DNA from: Pseudozobellia thermophila
GTDB lineage: Bacteria; Bacteroidota; Bacteroidia; Flavobacteriales; Flavobacteriaceae
Assembly (NCBI RefSeq): GCF_900141855.1
Contig: NZ_FQYU01000001.1
Span: 841,402 to 905,401, forward strand
Reading direction: 5' to 3'
DNA: 64,000 nt
In this document: positions 35,303-46,300 of the stretch, piece by piece
Layout of the letters: the number at the start of each line of letters is the position of its first letter
How positions within the stretch are numbered: the stretch's first letter is position 1
The notes under the pieces: generated by a model
The model's database searches: none
What the model was told of the DNA's origin: nothing
What the model saw: the letters and a program-made list of their open reading frames with translations, nothing else
Position numbers and translations under genes: made by a program

Positions 35303-38300
35303 ATGAAAAGTATAGACAACCATAAGATATTGCTTGTTTTATTGCTTGGCATGGTTCAGCATACCTGGGCACAGGCACAGGCACAGGGTGGGGTCTATTC
35401 GTTTGTCGATATGGAGCACCGCATTACGCAACGGGCCATTTCGGCCATTGTTCAAGACCAACAGGGGTTGGTATGGATCGGGGCTTATGGATCGGGGCTC
35501 TATAAATACTACGGTGTTGACCTGGTATCGTACAAGCAGGAATTCAACAACCCCAAATCGTTGAACAGTTCTCTGGTTCAAACGGCATTTGTAGACAGCT
35601 CAAATCGATTGTGGGTGGGAACCGAAGTAGGGCTGAATTTATACGATCGAGACCTCGACCGATTTGATCGGATTGTCTTTTACGATGGGACGAAGCCTTT
35701 GGATAAATTGGTTGTCCGGGCCATTGACGAAACGAAGTCGGGCAAAATCCTGGTCGGAACCAATGCGAACGGACTCTTCGAAGTCGATCCCGAAACTTTG
35801 GTCGGAAGGCCCGTGGCCATGATTCCAGGTCCGTATGGCAATATGTTGGTAGGAAGCTTCGCCAAAGGAAAAGACGGCAAGATCTGGATCGGATCAAGTT
35901 GTGGCCTGTTCGAATACGATGGTGATCGGGCAAAGGCGGTCCCCCTTTACGATAAGTCGGGGTCTGGTAAGATTCCCAACCTGAACATTGAGTCGATGTT
36001 GATCGACGATTCCGGTTCCCTTTGGATGGGCACCTTCTCGAGCGGTTTGGTCAAAATCGAAGATGTATCGATTACCCCCAAAACGGTGCACAACTACACC
36101 ATCAGCGACGAGCGGATCTTAACCATGGTCCAGGCACCCGATGGCCGAATTCTTTGCGGTACCGAGAACGACGGACTTTACGTAATCGAGAGGAACGGGG
36201 AAGTGGTCAAAAATTGTCGATACGATAAATTTGATGAGAACAGTCTAAAGTCCAATTCGATATGGAGCTTGTTTGTAGACAGGCGGGATAGAATATGGAT
36301 CGGCTATTACAATAAGGGCATCGGCGTATACGACCGGTATTACGACAAGTTCAAGGATATCGAAAGCTTGCCCAACGTTAACAACTCCTTGCAATCGTCT
36401 TCGGTTACCACCATTGTTAAGGACGGCCACAATAGGTTGTGGATAGGGATGGACGGAGGAGGTATCGATGTTTACAATTTGGAGGATAAGAGCATCGTGC
36501 ATTTAATCGATCCCGACAACCCCATAGCATCAGGACTGACCGCCGTTGATGTGCAGACCTTGTTTATCGATAGCAGGGAAACCCTTTGGGTAGGCACGTG
36601 GAACTCGGGTATCTTTTACCTTCCCAAGAACGCTAAGGCCTTCGGGCAATTTCCGATCGAGAACGTCGACGGTCGATTAAGGGCCAATCGGGTAATGAGC
36701 TTTTCAGAAGACGACGAGGGGGTGTTGTGGATCGGAACCTATTCCAACGGCCTACACTTTTACGATTCACGAGAAAATAAATTTGGCTTTATCGAAGATG
36801 AAGCCCTAACGGGATTGCCGCAAAGTCAAGCCGAGATTCGAAAAGTGCTTGTCGATAGCAAAAATACGATCTGGGTGGGTACCACCCGGGGGGTGTTCAA
36901 ACGCGACCGTACATCGGCCCATAGTTTCTCCAAATTGGATTTGGCACCCTCTGCAGAACGTATTCAGGCAGAAAAGACCATGATGGATATGATCGTTTCG
37001 CTCTATGAGGATAGCCAAGGGAATATGTGGATCGGTACCGATGGTGCAGGGCTCTGGAAGTACGATAGGGATACGCAGAAGATAGACTGGTACAATGCCA
37101 GTTCGACCGGTTTGGCGCAAGAGACCATCGCGACCATTATCGAAAGCGACTCGGGTCAACTATGGGTGGCCGGTAACAAGGGGTTGTCATATATGGACCG
37201 AACGGACAACAGTTTTACCAACTTCGATAGCAACGACGGCCTGCTGTCGAACGATTTTAACTTTAACGCGGCTTTTAAGGATGAAAGCGGAACCCTGTAT
37301 TTTGGGAACTATAAAGGCGTAAACATCGTTGAGCCCGATCAGATACCTATGAACGAGGGGCGTCCCGAGCTGTTTTTTACCGATTTTAAGATCTACAACC
37401 AGTCCGTTAAACCAAACGAAGAAAAGTCGCCTTTGAAAAAGGCGATATCGCAAACCGACCATATTACCTTAAACCACAAACAATCGGTTTTTACGATCGA
37501 ATTTGTTGGGGTCAATTATACCCGGCCGGGCAAAAACCAATACGCCTATTATTTGGAAGGGCTCGAAGAATCGTGGAATTTCGTCGGGAACACCAGAAGC
37601 GCCACCTATACCAACCTTTCCCCGGGCGATTACGTTTTTATGCTGAAGGCCGCCAATAACGACGGGGTCTGGAGCGAAAGTACCAAGACCTTGACCTTGA
37701 CCGTGCTTCCGCCCTGGTGGAAAACCAATTTGGCCATCACTTGTTATATTGTATTATTGGGCTTGGCCCTCATATTTGCATTCCGATTGACCAGGGAAAG
37801 AATACGCGAAAAACGAATGGTGCAGGTAGAACGTGCCAAGCGAATGCAGGTAGAAGAACTGAACAATAGAAAAATACAGTTCTTTACCAATATCTCCCAT
37901 GAGTTTAGAACACCCCTGACCCTGATAATAAATCCCTTGGAGTCGATATTGCGCAACAATGCCAAGGATATCTCGCAAGGGGTATTGGAAAAACTGGACA
38001 TTATCCACAAAAGCACCAACAGGTTGAAGCGCTTGATAGATGAGCTGATGGATTTTAGAAAATTACAGCTCAACAAGTTTTCGATAAAGGTCTCGGAAAT
38101 TGAGCTGGTGGCCTTTAGTCGCGAAATAGTGGCTTATTTTAACGAGGAAGCGGCCCTGAAGAATATCGCCCTGCTTTTTGAATCGGATAAGGAAGAGCTC
38201 AAACTTTGGAGCGATCCGGGAATGCTCGAAAAAGTGCTTTTTAACATTCTTTCCAACGCATTTAAGATTACCCCCGATAACGGAACCATTACGATCGGCG

Positions 38301-39454
38301 TGCACAAAAAGGTAGAGGCCATGGTATTTCCCTTACTAGACGACAAGGCGAAATTGCCTGCCGTTGAAATATATATCGAAGATACGGGAAGCGGTATAAG
38401 CCAAGAGGAGGTGCGAAATATTTTTGACCGGTTCTATCAGGTCAAGAACATGAACAGCCAGTACTACGGGGGTACGGGGATTGGTCTTGAGGTGGTAAAA
38501 AGTTTTGTCGATCTGCTCAAGGGGCATATTACGGTCGAAAGCGAAGAGGCCGTAGGTACCAAGTTCAGGGTGTTCCTGCCCTTGGGGAAAGAGCATTTCC
38601 AGGACGGAGAGCTGTTCTTGACCACGGAGGCTGAAAAGGAAGGCCTCGTTAAGGTCGGTTACGACATACCCGTCGCCCCGAAAGGGGAAACTCCGGAAGG
38701 TCAAAAAAAGACCCTTCTTATCGTAGAAGACAATACCGAACTAAGAACCTACCTTACAAATGAGCTACGGTGCGATTATTCAGTGCTTGAAGCGGCCAAT
38801 GGGGCGCAGGGAGTGCAGATTGCCCTGGAGCACATACCCGATTTGATCATTACCGATGTGGTCATGCCCGAAATGGACGGATTCAAATTCTGTGAGGCCA
38901 TAAAGGAAGACCTTAAAACGAGCCACATTCCCATACTGATGCTCACGGCCAAGACCATGAACGAAGATTGGGTCAAGGGAATCGATTCCGGTGCCGATAT
39001 TTATCTCAGCAAGCCTTTTGATATGAACGTGCTTAGGGCCCAATTGAAACGTATTTTAAAGAGCCGGCAAATTTTATTCGAAAAATTCGCCAATGCCACC
39101 GCTGTTGTAAAAATACCGGAAAACACCTCGTTGATGGACAAGAGGTTTATTGACAAGGTGATGGAATATATTGTGGAGAACATTGCGGATGAAAAACTGA
39201 ATGTCGAACACTTGGCCAACGAACTCAACCTGAGCCGCAGTCAACTCTATCGCAAGATAAAGGCCTTAACCGGACTTACGGCCAATGAATTTCTAAGAAA
39301 ACTACGCCTAGAAAAAGCCAAGGAAATAATTGAGAATGGCGATGCTTCAATAAGTGAGGTGTGTTTTAAGGTCGGCTTCTCTTCACCTTCATACTTCACC
39401 AAATGTTTTAAGGCCTACTTCGGGGTGTTGCCTACCGAGTTGAAACAAGAGTAA
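35303..39454 (+). CDS. Hybrid two-component system regulator (HTCS) of the xylan locus
   Basis: One-protein signalling system of 1383 residues in the inner membrane. Order: signal peptide; periplasmic two-component propeller repeats (about 30-700, repeated LWVGT/IWIGT blades); a Y_Y_Y domain (about 705-790, YAYYLEGLEESWNFVGN); one membrane helix (about 808-830); HisKA with phosphoacceptor His866 in SHEFRTPLTLI; HATPase (NILSNAFKITPDNG, EDTGSGIS); receiver domain with Asp1185 in ITDVVMPEMDG; and an AraC-type DNA-binding domain (about 1275-1383, LNLSRSQLYRKIKALTG). HTCS proteins bind an oligosaccharide in the periplasm and activate the neighbouring locus; here the ligand is probably a xylo-oligosaccharide. 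All domains are complete. Confidence 0.96.
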   Translation: MKSIDNHKILLVLLLGMVQHTWAQAQAQGGVYSFVDMEHRITQRAISAIVQDQQGLVWIGAYGSGLYKYYGVDLVSYKQEFNNPKSLNSSLVQTAFVDSSNRLWVGTEVGLNLYDRDLDRFDRIVFYDGTKPLDKLVVRAIDETKSGKILVGTNANGLFEVDPETLVGRPVAMIPGPYGNMLVGSFAKGKDGKIWIGSSCGLFEYDGDRAKAVPLYDKSGSGKIPNLNIESMLIDDSGSLWMGTFSSGLVKIEDVSITPKTVHNYTISDERILTMVQAPDGRILCGTENDGLYVIERNGEVVKNCRYDKFDENSLKSNSIWSLFVDRRDRIWIGYYNKGIGVYDRYYDKFKDIESLPNVNNSLQSSSVTTIVKDGHNRLWIGMDGGGIDVYNLEDKSIVHLIDPDNPIASGLTAVDVQTLFIDSRETLWVGTWNSGIFYLPKNAKAFGQFPIENVDGRLRANRVMSFSEDDEGVLWIGTYSNGLHFYDSRENKFGFIEDEALTGLPQSQAEIRKVLVDSKNTIWVGTTRGVFKRDRTSAHSFSKLDLAPSAERIQAEKTMMDMIVSLYEDSQGNMWIGTDGAGLWKYDRDTQKIDWYNASSTGLAQETIATIIESDSGQLWVAGNKGLSYMDRTDNSFTNFDSNDGLLSNDFNFNAAFKDESGTLYFGNYKGVNIVEPDQIPMNEGRPELFFTDFKIYNQSVKPNEEKSPLKKAISQTDHITLNHKQSVFTIEFVGVNYTRPGKNQYAYYLEGLEESWNFVGNTRSATYTNLSPGDYVFMLKAANNDGVWSESTKTLTLTVLPPWWKTNLAITCYIVLLGLALIFAFRLTRERIREKRMVQVERAKRMQVEELNNRKIQFFTNISHEFRTPLTLIINPLESILRNNAKDISQGVLEKLDIIHKSTNRLKRLIDELMDFRKLQLNKFSIKVSEIELVAFSREIVAYFNEEAALKNIALLFESDKEELKLWSDPGMLEKVLFNILSNAFKITPDNGTITIGVHKKVEAMVFPLLDDKAKLPAVEIYIEDTGSGISQEEVRNIFDRFYQVKNMNSQYYGGTGIGLEVVKSFVDLLKGHITVESEEAVGTKFRVFLPLGKEHFQDGELFLTTEAEKEGLVKVGYDIPVAPKGETPEGQKKTLLIVEDNTELRTYLTNELRCDYSVLEAANGAQGVQIALEHIPDLIITDVVMPEMDGFKFCEAIKEDLKTSHIPILMLTAKTMNEDWVKGIDSGADIYLSKPFDMNVLRAQLKRILKSRQILFEKFANATAVVKIPENTSLMDKRFIDKVMEYIVENIADEKLNVEHLANELNLSRSQLYRKIKALTGLTANEFLRKLRLEKAKEIIENGDASISEVCFKVGFSSPSYFTKCFKAYFGVLPTELKQE

Positions 39455-39665
39455 TCCCTTTTTAAATCCCTGGCAGTTACAGAACCTATGCCACATTTTT
39501 GACAATCCTTGCTTCATAATTGGTAGCCGACAATAGGTATAAAACCGAATTTTGTAATGTTGTTAATTTCTAGGTGTTTTTTTGTGTAATTGCATATTTA
39601 AGTGGTTAAAAACTAAGCATTTAATAATTAAACGGGCCAATTATTGGTCGAAACTATAAAGCATT

Positions 39666-40802
39666 ATGAACCTTTTCTCCCATTTTCGGCCGATTGGCCT
39701 TTTTTGCATTTTGATTCTTTTTATGGCCTGTAAGGATAAACCTAACGGGAAACCGGGCATGGAAGAAAGCTTGGTGCCCAGTCTGAAAAATACCTTCTCG
39801 TACGATTTCTTTATCGGGGCCGCGATCAACGGAGGTGCCATCAATGGCTCCGATACCTTGGCCCTAGATCTGATAAGGAGGGAGTTTAACAGCATTACTC
39901 CTGAGAACATCATGAAGTGGGAGCACATACACCCCTTCCCCGACAAGTTCAATTTTGAAATGCCCGACAAATATGTCCGCTTGGGGCAAAAGAACAATAT
40001 GCATATTGTTGGACATACCTTGGTTTGGCACAGCCAACTCGCCGAATGGGTGGCCCAAGTTAACGATAGTGCGTCCATGGCCGGGTTGTTAACGGAACAT
40101 ATCACCAAAATAGTCGGCAGGTACAAGGGCAAAATAGATTCGTGGGACGTGGTAAACGAGGCCCTTAATGAAGACGGCAGCCTAAGGGAATCGATTTTCA
40201 AAGAGGTTTTGGGCGATCACTATTTGGAGCTGGCCTTTCGGACTGCGGCCAAGGCCGACCCCGAGGCCCAACTGGTATACAACGATTATAACCTTACCCA
40301 TCCGGAAAAAAGGGAAGGAGCCATTCGATTGGTGAAAAACTTACAGGAAAATGGGGTTAAAATCGATGCCATAGGTATGCAGGGCCACTGGAACCTCGAG
40401 AGACCGACGCTTGAGGAAATCGAAACAAGTATACTGGCCTATCACAAGGCCGGGGTAAAGGTACTGATTACCGAGCTTGATATTACCGTACTTCCCAATC
40501 CTTGGGAATTGGAAGGGGCCGAAGTCAGCCAGAACTTCGAAGGCAATAAGTTTATGAACCCCTATCCCGAAAGTCTCCCCGATTCCGTCCAGAATCAACT
40601 GGCCGAACGTTATGCCGATATTTTTTCATTGTTTGCTAAACACCGGGACAAGATCGACAGGGTAACCTTTTGGGGTATCAACGATGGGGCTTCGTGGTTG
40701 AACGGTTGGCCGATCAAGGGCAGAACCAATTACCCATTGCTTTTTGATAGGAATTATCGCCCCAAAAAGGCCTATGAAAGTATCATGAAACTCAAAAAAT
40801 AG
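39666..40802 (+). CDS. GH10 endo-1,4-beta-xylanase lipoprotein
   Basis: Cuts the xylan backbone. The 378-residue product has a lipoprotein signal (CILILFMAC, Cys22) and one GH10 TIM barrel. Conserved blocks: NSITPENIMKWEHIHP, VGHTLVWHSQ, DSWDVVNEALNED with acid/base Glu165, MQGHWNLERPT, ITELDITVL with nucleophile Glu270, and VTFWGINDGASWLNG. The spacing of the two Glu residues fits the family. There is no carbohydrate-binding module. The symporter gene follows 30 bases later, so the GH10-symporter-GH43 trio looks like an operon controlled by the upstream HTCS. Confidence 0.95.
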   Translation: MNLFSHFRPIGLFCILILFMACKDKPNGKPGMEESLVPSLKNTFSYDFFIGAAINGGAINGSDTLALDLIRREFNSITPENIMKWEHIHPFPDKFNFEMPDKYVRLGQKNNMHIVGHTLVWHSQLAEWVAQVNDSASMAGLLTEHITKIVGRYKGKIDSWDVVNEALNEDGSLRESIFKEVLGDHYLELAFRTAAKADPEAQLVYNDYNLTHPEKREGAIRLVKNLQENGVKIDAIGMQGHWNLERPTLEEIETSILAYHKAGVKVLITELDITVLPNPWELEGAEVSQNFEGNKFMNPYPESLPDSVQNQLAERYADIFSLFAKHRDKIDRVTFWGINDGASWLNGWPIKGRTNYPLLFDRNYRPKKAYESIMKLKK

Positions 40803-40832
40803 GCCTTAAACAAATAAACAATCGATTCGACA

Positions 40833-42278
40833 ATGTCTACAAATTCTGAAAAACTCTCCGTCGGGGAAAAAATAGGGTATAGTTTGGGCGATTTGGCCGC
40901 CAATTTGGTCTTTCAAACCTTAATTACCTATCTCGCATTTTTCTATACGGATATATACGGGCTGTCGCCAAAGGATTCTTCGGTAATTATGCTGGTGGTC
41001 GGCTTGATAGCGGCATTTGTCTTTAACCCTGTTGTTGGTGCCCTGGCAGACAGGACCCATACCAGGTGGGGCAAATTCCGGCCCTGGGTGTTGTGGACGG
41101 CCATTCCTTTGGGAGTGGTGGCGCTATTCGCCTTTACGACACCCGATTTCTCCTATAAGGGCAAGGTAATTTACGCTATCGTTACCTATACTTTACTGCT
41201 ACTGCTCTATGCCGCCAATAACCTGCCCTATTCCGCCCTTAGTGGCGTTATTACCGGCGATATGGGCGAGAGAAACAGCCTGTCTTCCTATCGGTTCGTA
41301 GCCGTCATGTTCGCCCAGTTCTTTGTACAGGTCTTTATGCTGGGCATTATAAAGAGCGCCGGTAATGGCGACATGGCCGTGGGTATTGAAAAGGTAATGA
41401 CCGTTCTGGCCATCGTAGGCACCTTCATGCTCTTGATAACTTTCTTTACCACACGCGAGCGGATCGTTCCGAAACCCGAACAGAAGTCGAGCCTAAAGGA
41501 AGATTTGGGCGATTTGGTGAAAAACAGGCCTTGGGTTATTATGCTTACCCTGACCACATTGGTGTTCATTACCCTGGCGATGAAGGGCGGGGCCTATGTC
41601 TATTACTTCGAAAATTATGTGGATCGTCCGAAATTGGCAGTGTTCATACAACCCATACTCGATTTTTTGTCGAATATAGGCTTGAACCAATTTGGTGAAG
41701 ACCCCATTTCGGCAGGTTTCGGCCTTTTTAATGCGGGGGGGATTGTATTTATGATCGTGGGGATTACCTTGTCGAAAAGATTGGCCGACAAATACGGTAA
41801 GCGCGATGTATTCGGCACTTTTCTATTTATTTCGGCCCTATTTGTCGTCTTCTTTTATTTTTTTCCGCCAGAGGCGGTAAGCTTGATGTTCATTTCACAG
41901 GTTTTTCATGGTTTCTTCTATGGTATAACCATTCCCATTTTGTGGGCCATGATTGCCGATGTGGCCGATTTTTCGGACTGGAGGAACAACCGCAGGGCGA
42001 CCGCCATTATCTTTTCTGCCATGATGGTTGGCCTAAAGGCCGGACTCAGTATTGGTGGGGCCATAACGACATGGGTACTCGGTATTTTCGAATATATGCC
42101 CAACACCGAGGTGCAGGCCGAAAGTGCCATAATGGGTATCAGGCTACTGGTTAGCGTTTTTCCGGCAATCCCCTTTGTCGTGGGGGCCGGCCTATTGTTT
42201 TTCTATGAGATTGACAAAAAAATGGAAGTGCAGATCGAGTCCGATTTAAGCAAAAGAAGATCCACACCGATAGAATAG
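40833..42278 (+). CDS. GPH-family sugar:cation symporter (xyloside transporter)
   Basis: Inner-membrane transporter of 481 residues with about 12 membrane helices. It belongs to the glycoside-pentoside-hexuronide group of MFS carriers: GEKIGYSLGDLAANLVFQTL at the start, the cytoplasmic motif ALADRTHTRWGKFRPWVLW, YSALSGVITGDMGERNSLSSYRF and MIADVADFSDWRNNRRATA. XynP/XylP-type members bring in xylobiose or xylosides with protons or sodium. Its position between a secreted GH10 and a cytoplasmic GH43 supports import of short xylo-oligosaccharides. Confidence 0.93.
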   Translation: MSTNSEKLSVGEKIGYSLGDLAANLVFQTLITYLAFFYTDIYGLSPKDSSVIMLVVGLIAAFVFNPVVGALADRTHTRWGKFRPWVLWTAIPLGVVALFAFTTPDFSYKGKVIYAIVTYTLLLLLYAANNLPYSALSGVITGDMGERNSLSSYRFVAVMFAQFFVQVFMLGIIKSAGNGDMAVGIEKVMTVLAIVGTFMLLITFFTTRERIVPKPEQKSSLKEDLGDLVKNRPWVIMLTLTTLVFITLAMKGGAYVYYFENYVDRPKLAVFIQPILDFLSNIGLNQFGEDPISAGFGLFNAGGIVFMIVGITLSKRLADKYGKRDVFGTFLFISALFVVFFYFFPPEAVSLMFISQVFHGFFYGITIPILWAMIADVADFSDWRNNRRATAIIFSAMMVGLKAGLSIGGAITTWVLGIFEYMPNTEVQAESAIMGIRLLVSVFPAIPFVVGAGLLFFYEIDKKMEVQIESDLSKRRSTPIE

Positions 42279-42307
42279 AAACCAAGAATACCATCAATAA
42301 ATTGACC

Positions 42308-43348
42308 ATGCCAGAAAAAGCAATTGATCATATCGATTTTGAAGAATTGAATAAAAGGGCCCTTTCAAGGCCTTTGGTCGACCATATCTATACGGCCGAT
42401 CCCTCGGCCCACGTTTTCAACGGTAAAATATATATCTATCCATCACATGATATCGATGCTGGCGAGGCTTTCGACGATCTGGGCAGTCACTTCGCCATGG
42501 AAGACTACCATGTTCTCTCTATGGACACCATTGATAGCAAGGCCGTAGACCATGGGGTGGCCTTGCACGTGCGCGATGTACCTTGGGCGGAGCGGCAAAT
42601 GTGGGCACCCGATGCGGCCCATAAAAACGGTAAATATTACTTGTATTTCCCGGCCAAGGACTACGATGGGATCTTTAGGATAGGTGTTGCCGTAAGCGAT
42701 CGTCCCGAGGGCCCTTTTGAGCCTCGACCGGAAGCCATAAAGGGCAGTTTTAGCATCGACCCGGCCGTTTTCGAAGACGAAGACGGTAATTATTATATGT
42801 ATTTCGGGGGATTGTGGGGCGGACAGCTACAGCGCTGGAGAACCGGAAAGTTCAATTCGGAACACCCAGGGAGCCCCACGGCACATATTCCCGACGACAA
42901 TGAACCTGCCCTGCTTCCCTTTGTTGCAAAAATGACGGATGATATGTTGGAGTTCGCCGAAAAACCAAGGGAAATCAAAATTTTGGACGACCAAGGCAGC
43001 TTGTTGCTGGCGGGCGATAACGAGCGAAGGTTTTTTGAGGCCTCATGGATGCACAAGTACAAGGGTAAATACTATTTCTCCTATTCTACGGGCGACACCC
43101 ATTTTATCTGCTACGCCATCGGCGATAGTCCCTATGGACCCTTTACCTATACGGGAAGAATTTTGAACCCGGTCGTCGGGTGGACCTCCCATCACTCCAT
43201 ATGCGAAATAGAAGGCAAGTGGTACCTGTTTTATCACGACTCGAGCCTATCCAAGGGCGTAACCCATCTCAGGTCGGTCAAGGTAGCCGAGATCAGCTAC
43301 AGGCCCGACGGCACCATCGAAACCTTGGACCCGTATAAAAAACCGTAA
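42308..43348 (+). CDS. GH43 (subfamily 1-like) beta-xylosidase, cytoplasmic
   Basis: Splits imported xylo-oligosaccharides to xylose. The 346-residue protein has no signal peptide. The five-bladed propeller catalytic trio is visible: Asp31 in YTADPSAHV (base), Asp151 in FSIDPAVFED (pKa modulator) and Glu244 in RRFFEASWMH (acid). GLWGGQLQRW and STGDTHFICYAIGDSPYGPF are typical of GH43 subfamily 1. The ATG at 42308 is preferred to a TTG at 42302. The gene lies 29 bases after the symporter. It converges with the next gene, only 3 bases away. Confidence 0.92.
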   Translation: MPEKAIDHIDFEELNKRALSRPLVDHIYTADPSAHVFNGKIYIYPSHDIDAGEAFDDLGSHFAMEDYHVLSMDTIDSKAVDHGVALHVRDVPWAERQMWAPDAAHKNGKYYLYFPAKDYDGIFRIGVAVSDRPEGPFEPRPEAIKGSFSIDPAVFEDEDGNYYMYFGGLWGGQLQRWRTGKFNSEHPGSPTAHIPDDNEPALLPFVAKMTDDMLEFAEKPREIKILDDQGSLLLAGDNERRFFEASWMHKYKGKYYFSYSTGDTHFICYAIGDSPYGPFTYTGRILNPVVGWTSHHSICEIEGKWYLFYHDSSLSKGVTHLRSVKVAEISYRPDGTIETLDPYKKP

Positions 43349-43351
43349 TCT

Positions 43352-46300
43352 TTAAGGAAGTATGGGGCCCATTTCCTTTCGGGGCGTTTTTCGAAAGGTC
43401 TTGAGGCTGTCGTTCTGAAGGCCTACGATCCATAGTTTTCCATGGTCCGCGGTATTCAGGTCGATAAGCGTACGGGCTTCCTCGGGTACCGAAAACCCGC
43501 TTTCTTGCGTGCCCAACACCTTAAATGTGCCGTTTCCGGGGTTGATCAACGAAATTCCGTTGCCCGCATCGTAGTGCCCGGTTAAAACTTCGGTATCGGT
43601 ATAGTTGCCCACCCCGAGAATATCGGGTAGGCCATCGGCGTTCAGATCGGTAATTGACAGATCCATTAAGGGCGCCCGTTGGGCTTCTATAGGCAAGGGG
43701 GTATATGCAAAAGAGCCGTTGCCCAGGTTTTCTACATAGACAGATGCCAATTCGTAGGTTCTGAAGATAGACTTGGGGTCTATGTTTTTCGTGTCGAAGA
43801 GCTCAGGGAAGGATTTTTTGCCATAATCTTCATAGTTTTTCGTCAGTTTCCGCAACAGGGGAAGCTGTTTCACAAGTGTGCCCCTTGAGTGCACAATATA
43901 TTCCCGACCTTCGATATACTGGGTAAAGATCGGTTCAACGGTACCGTTATTGTCAAAGTCTTTGGCATAAATGCTTAAGGGCTCTTGAACGCTGGCATCA
44001 AAGGGATTGTTAAGTCCCCAATTGCCTACGACGAAATCCAGGTCGCCATCCTTGTCGAAATCGGCCATTTCGATACAGTTCCACCATCCGTGGCTTTGCT
44101 CCAACCCTTGGTTTTCCGATACATCGAATTCCATGCGGCCGTTGCGGTTCTTGAGCACGGTGATGGGCATCCAATCGCCTACGATTACCAAATCGACCCA
44201 GCTGTCGTTGTCGATATCCCCGGCCCGTGCATCGGAGACCATGCCAAGCCTGTCTAGGTGGGGGGCCAGTTCGTTGGTGGCATCGGTAAATACACCCCCG
44301 TCATTCTCTAAAATATAAGACTTCGGGGAGAAGGGATAGTTGTTCGGGTCTAGCCGTCCGCCTACAAAAAGGTCGAGATCGCCATCCTGGTCCATATCGA
44401 AAGGGACGACCGTATTGGTGGGGTATTCGATTTTGGGCAGCCCGTCCTCCTTGAGGCTAAAGTTGCCTTCACCGTCGTTCAGGTATAGAAGGTCTTGATA
44501 AAACCTCATATTTGAGTAATTTTCCGAGCTGCCGTGGGCGATGTACAGGTCGAGGTCGCCGTCGTTATCGGCATCGAATAGCGAGGCTCCCGAACATTCG
44601 GCAGGAAGCACATCGGAAGGCCTTGCCAAGCTATGTTCGCGAAAACCGCCCGTCGGGTCTTGCAGGTACAGAAAATTGTCGTTATTGGCGGTTCCACCTA
44701 TAAACAGATCGTCCAAGGCGTCACCGTTGATGTCCCCTGAAACGATTATGGGCCCAGGCTTGCTATACCCCCGGAAGATCAGGGGCCATTTTTTAAAGTC
44801 GTCGAAGAGGTTTTCGCTATGAAGATAAGTGGGTTTATTCGGTCCCTTGACTTCGGTAAAAACGGGGTCTTTTCCTTTTGAATGGGTGGGTATGGTTGTT
44901 TTTTTACCTTGCTTTTCGGGTTTCAACAGTAGGTTGGCCCGTAGGTTTTCGTAGCGGGATGTTCTTCCATCGGGCCATTGTATATACAGGGAGTCGACCT
45001 GGGTGTCGGAACCTAATCCGAAATGCAGTGCGGGCTCGAAAGTGGACAAATACCCTTTGTGGGGGTAGAATTCCGCATATTTTAGACCTGAGCGGGAATA
45101 TACCCATGCCTTGGCCCCGATATTCTCGGCATTGGGTTCAAAGGCGATCCTAAGGTAATTGGAATTGGGGTGTTGGGTATCGGCAAGCCGGTTTTCAAAA
45201 ATCAGGGCCTCGTCGTTGATGTTGTTCGCCACCAGGTCGAGGTCGCCGTCTAGGTCTAGGTCGGCATAGGCGGCACCGTTGCTGTAAGAGGGGAGAAACA
45301 ATCCTGCATTCTTGGTTTCATCGGAAAAGGTGTTCGATCCCGAGTTTCTAAAGAAAAAATTCGATTTTTTGATGCCTTCCATCGATTTCAACTGTTCCCT
45401 TAACCGCGATTCTTTTTCTTCTGCCGGGCCGGCAACGTTCATCGAGTTGTAAAAATCGACAAAATCCATATCGGTAATATCTTTCCGGTAGCCGTTCGTA
45501 ATGTAAATGTCGCGTAGGCCGTCGTTGTCGAAATCGGCGATCAGCGGTGACCAGCTCCAATCGGTTTCGGCCACCCCGGCCAAATACCCGATATCGCTGA
45601 AGGGCGAGGGGCCGTTGTTGATTTGGAGCACGTTCCTGACAAACTGGGGTTGATAGCCCATTCGGATCGAGGTAGTGAAGCGATCAAACGGAATTTCGGG
45701 GAACATGGTTTTTTTTCTGAGGTTGTCTTCGGGCAGCATATCCAATACCAGAACGTCTTGTAGGCTATCGTTGTTAATATCGGCAATGTCGATACCCATA
45801 CTGTTATGGCTTTGGTGTTTGAAGTATTGGGTGATGCGATTGGAAAAGGTGCCGTCTCCATTGTTGACGTAAAGAATATCGTTGGATAGGAAATCGTTGG
45901 CGACATATATGTCGGAAAGTCCGTCGTGGTTGATATCGAGAACCGCTACCCCTAGGGTCCAGCCTTCAATTGTTATGCCTGCCTCGTCGGATACGTCTGT
46001 GAATACGGGAACACCGTCACCCTTGCTTCCCTCATTTCGAAAAAGGCGATCGGTACTTTTGCCACTGCCGTCCTTTTTTTGGCCGAAGGGATTGTTTTTG
46101 GGGTATTCTTCCTTTGAATTATTGGCCAAGAACATATCGAGGTCCCCGTCTTGGTCATAATCCAGCCAAACGGCTTGAATCGAATAGGAGGTATGGGCGA
46201 GATTCATCTCTTCGGCCTTGTTTTCGAACTTAACCTGGCCGTCATTTCCTGTTCTGTTGATAAAAAAGTAGTTTTCGGTATGCCCTAGATCTAGGTCGTG

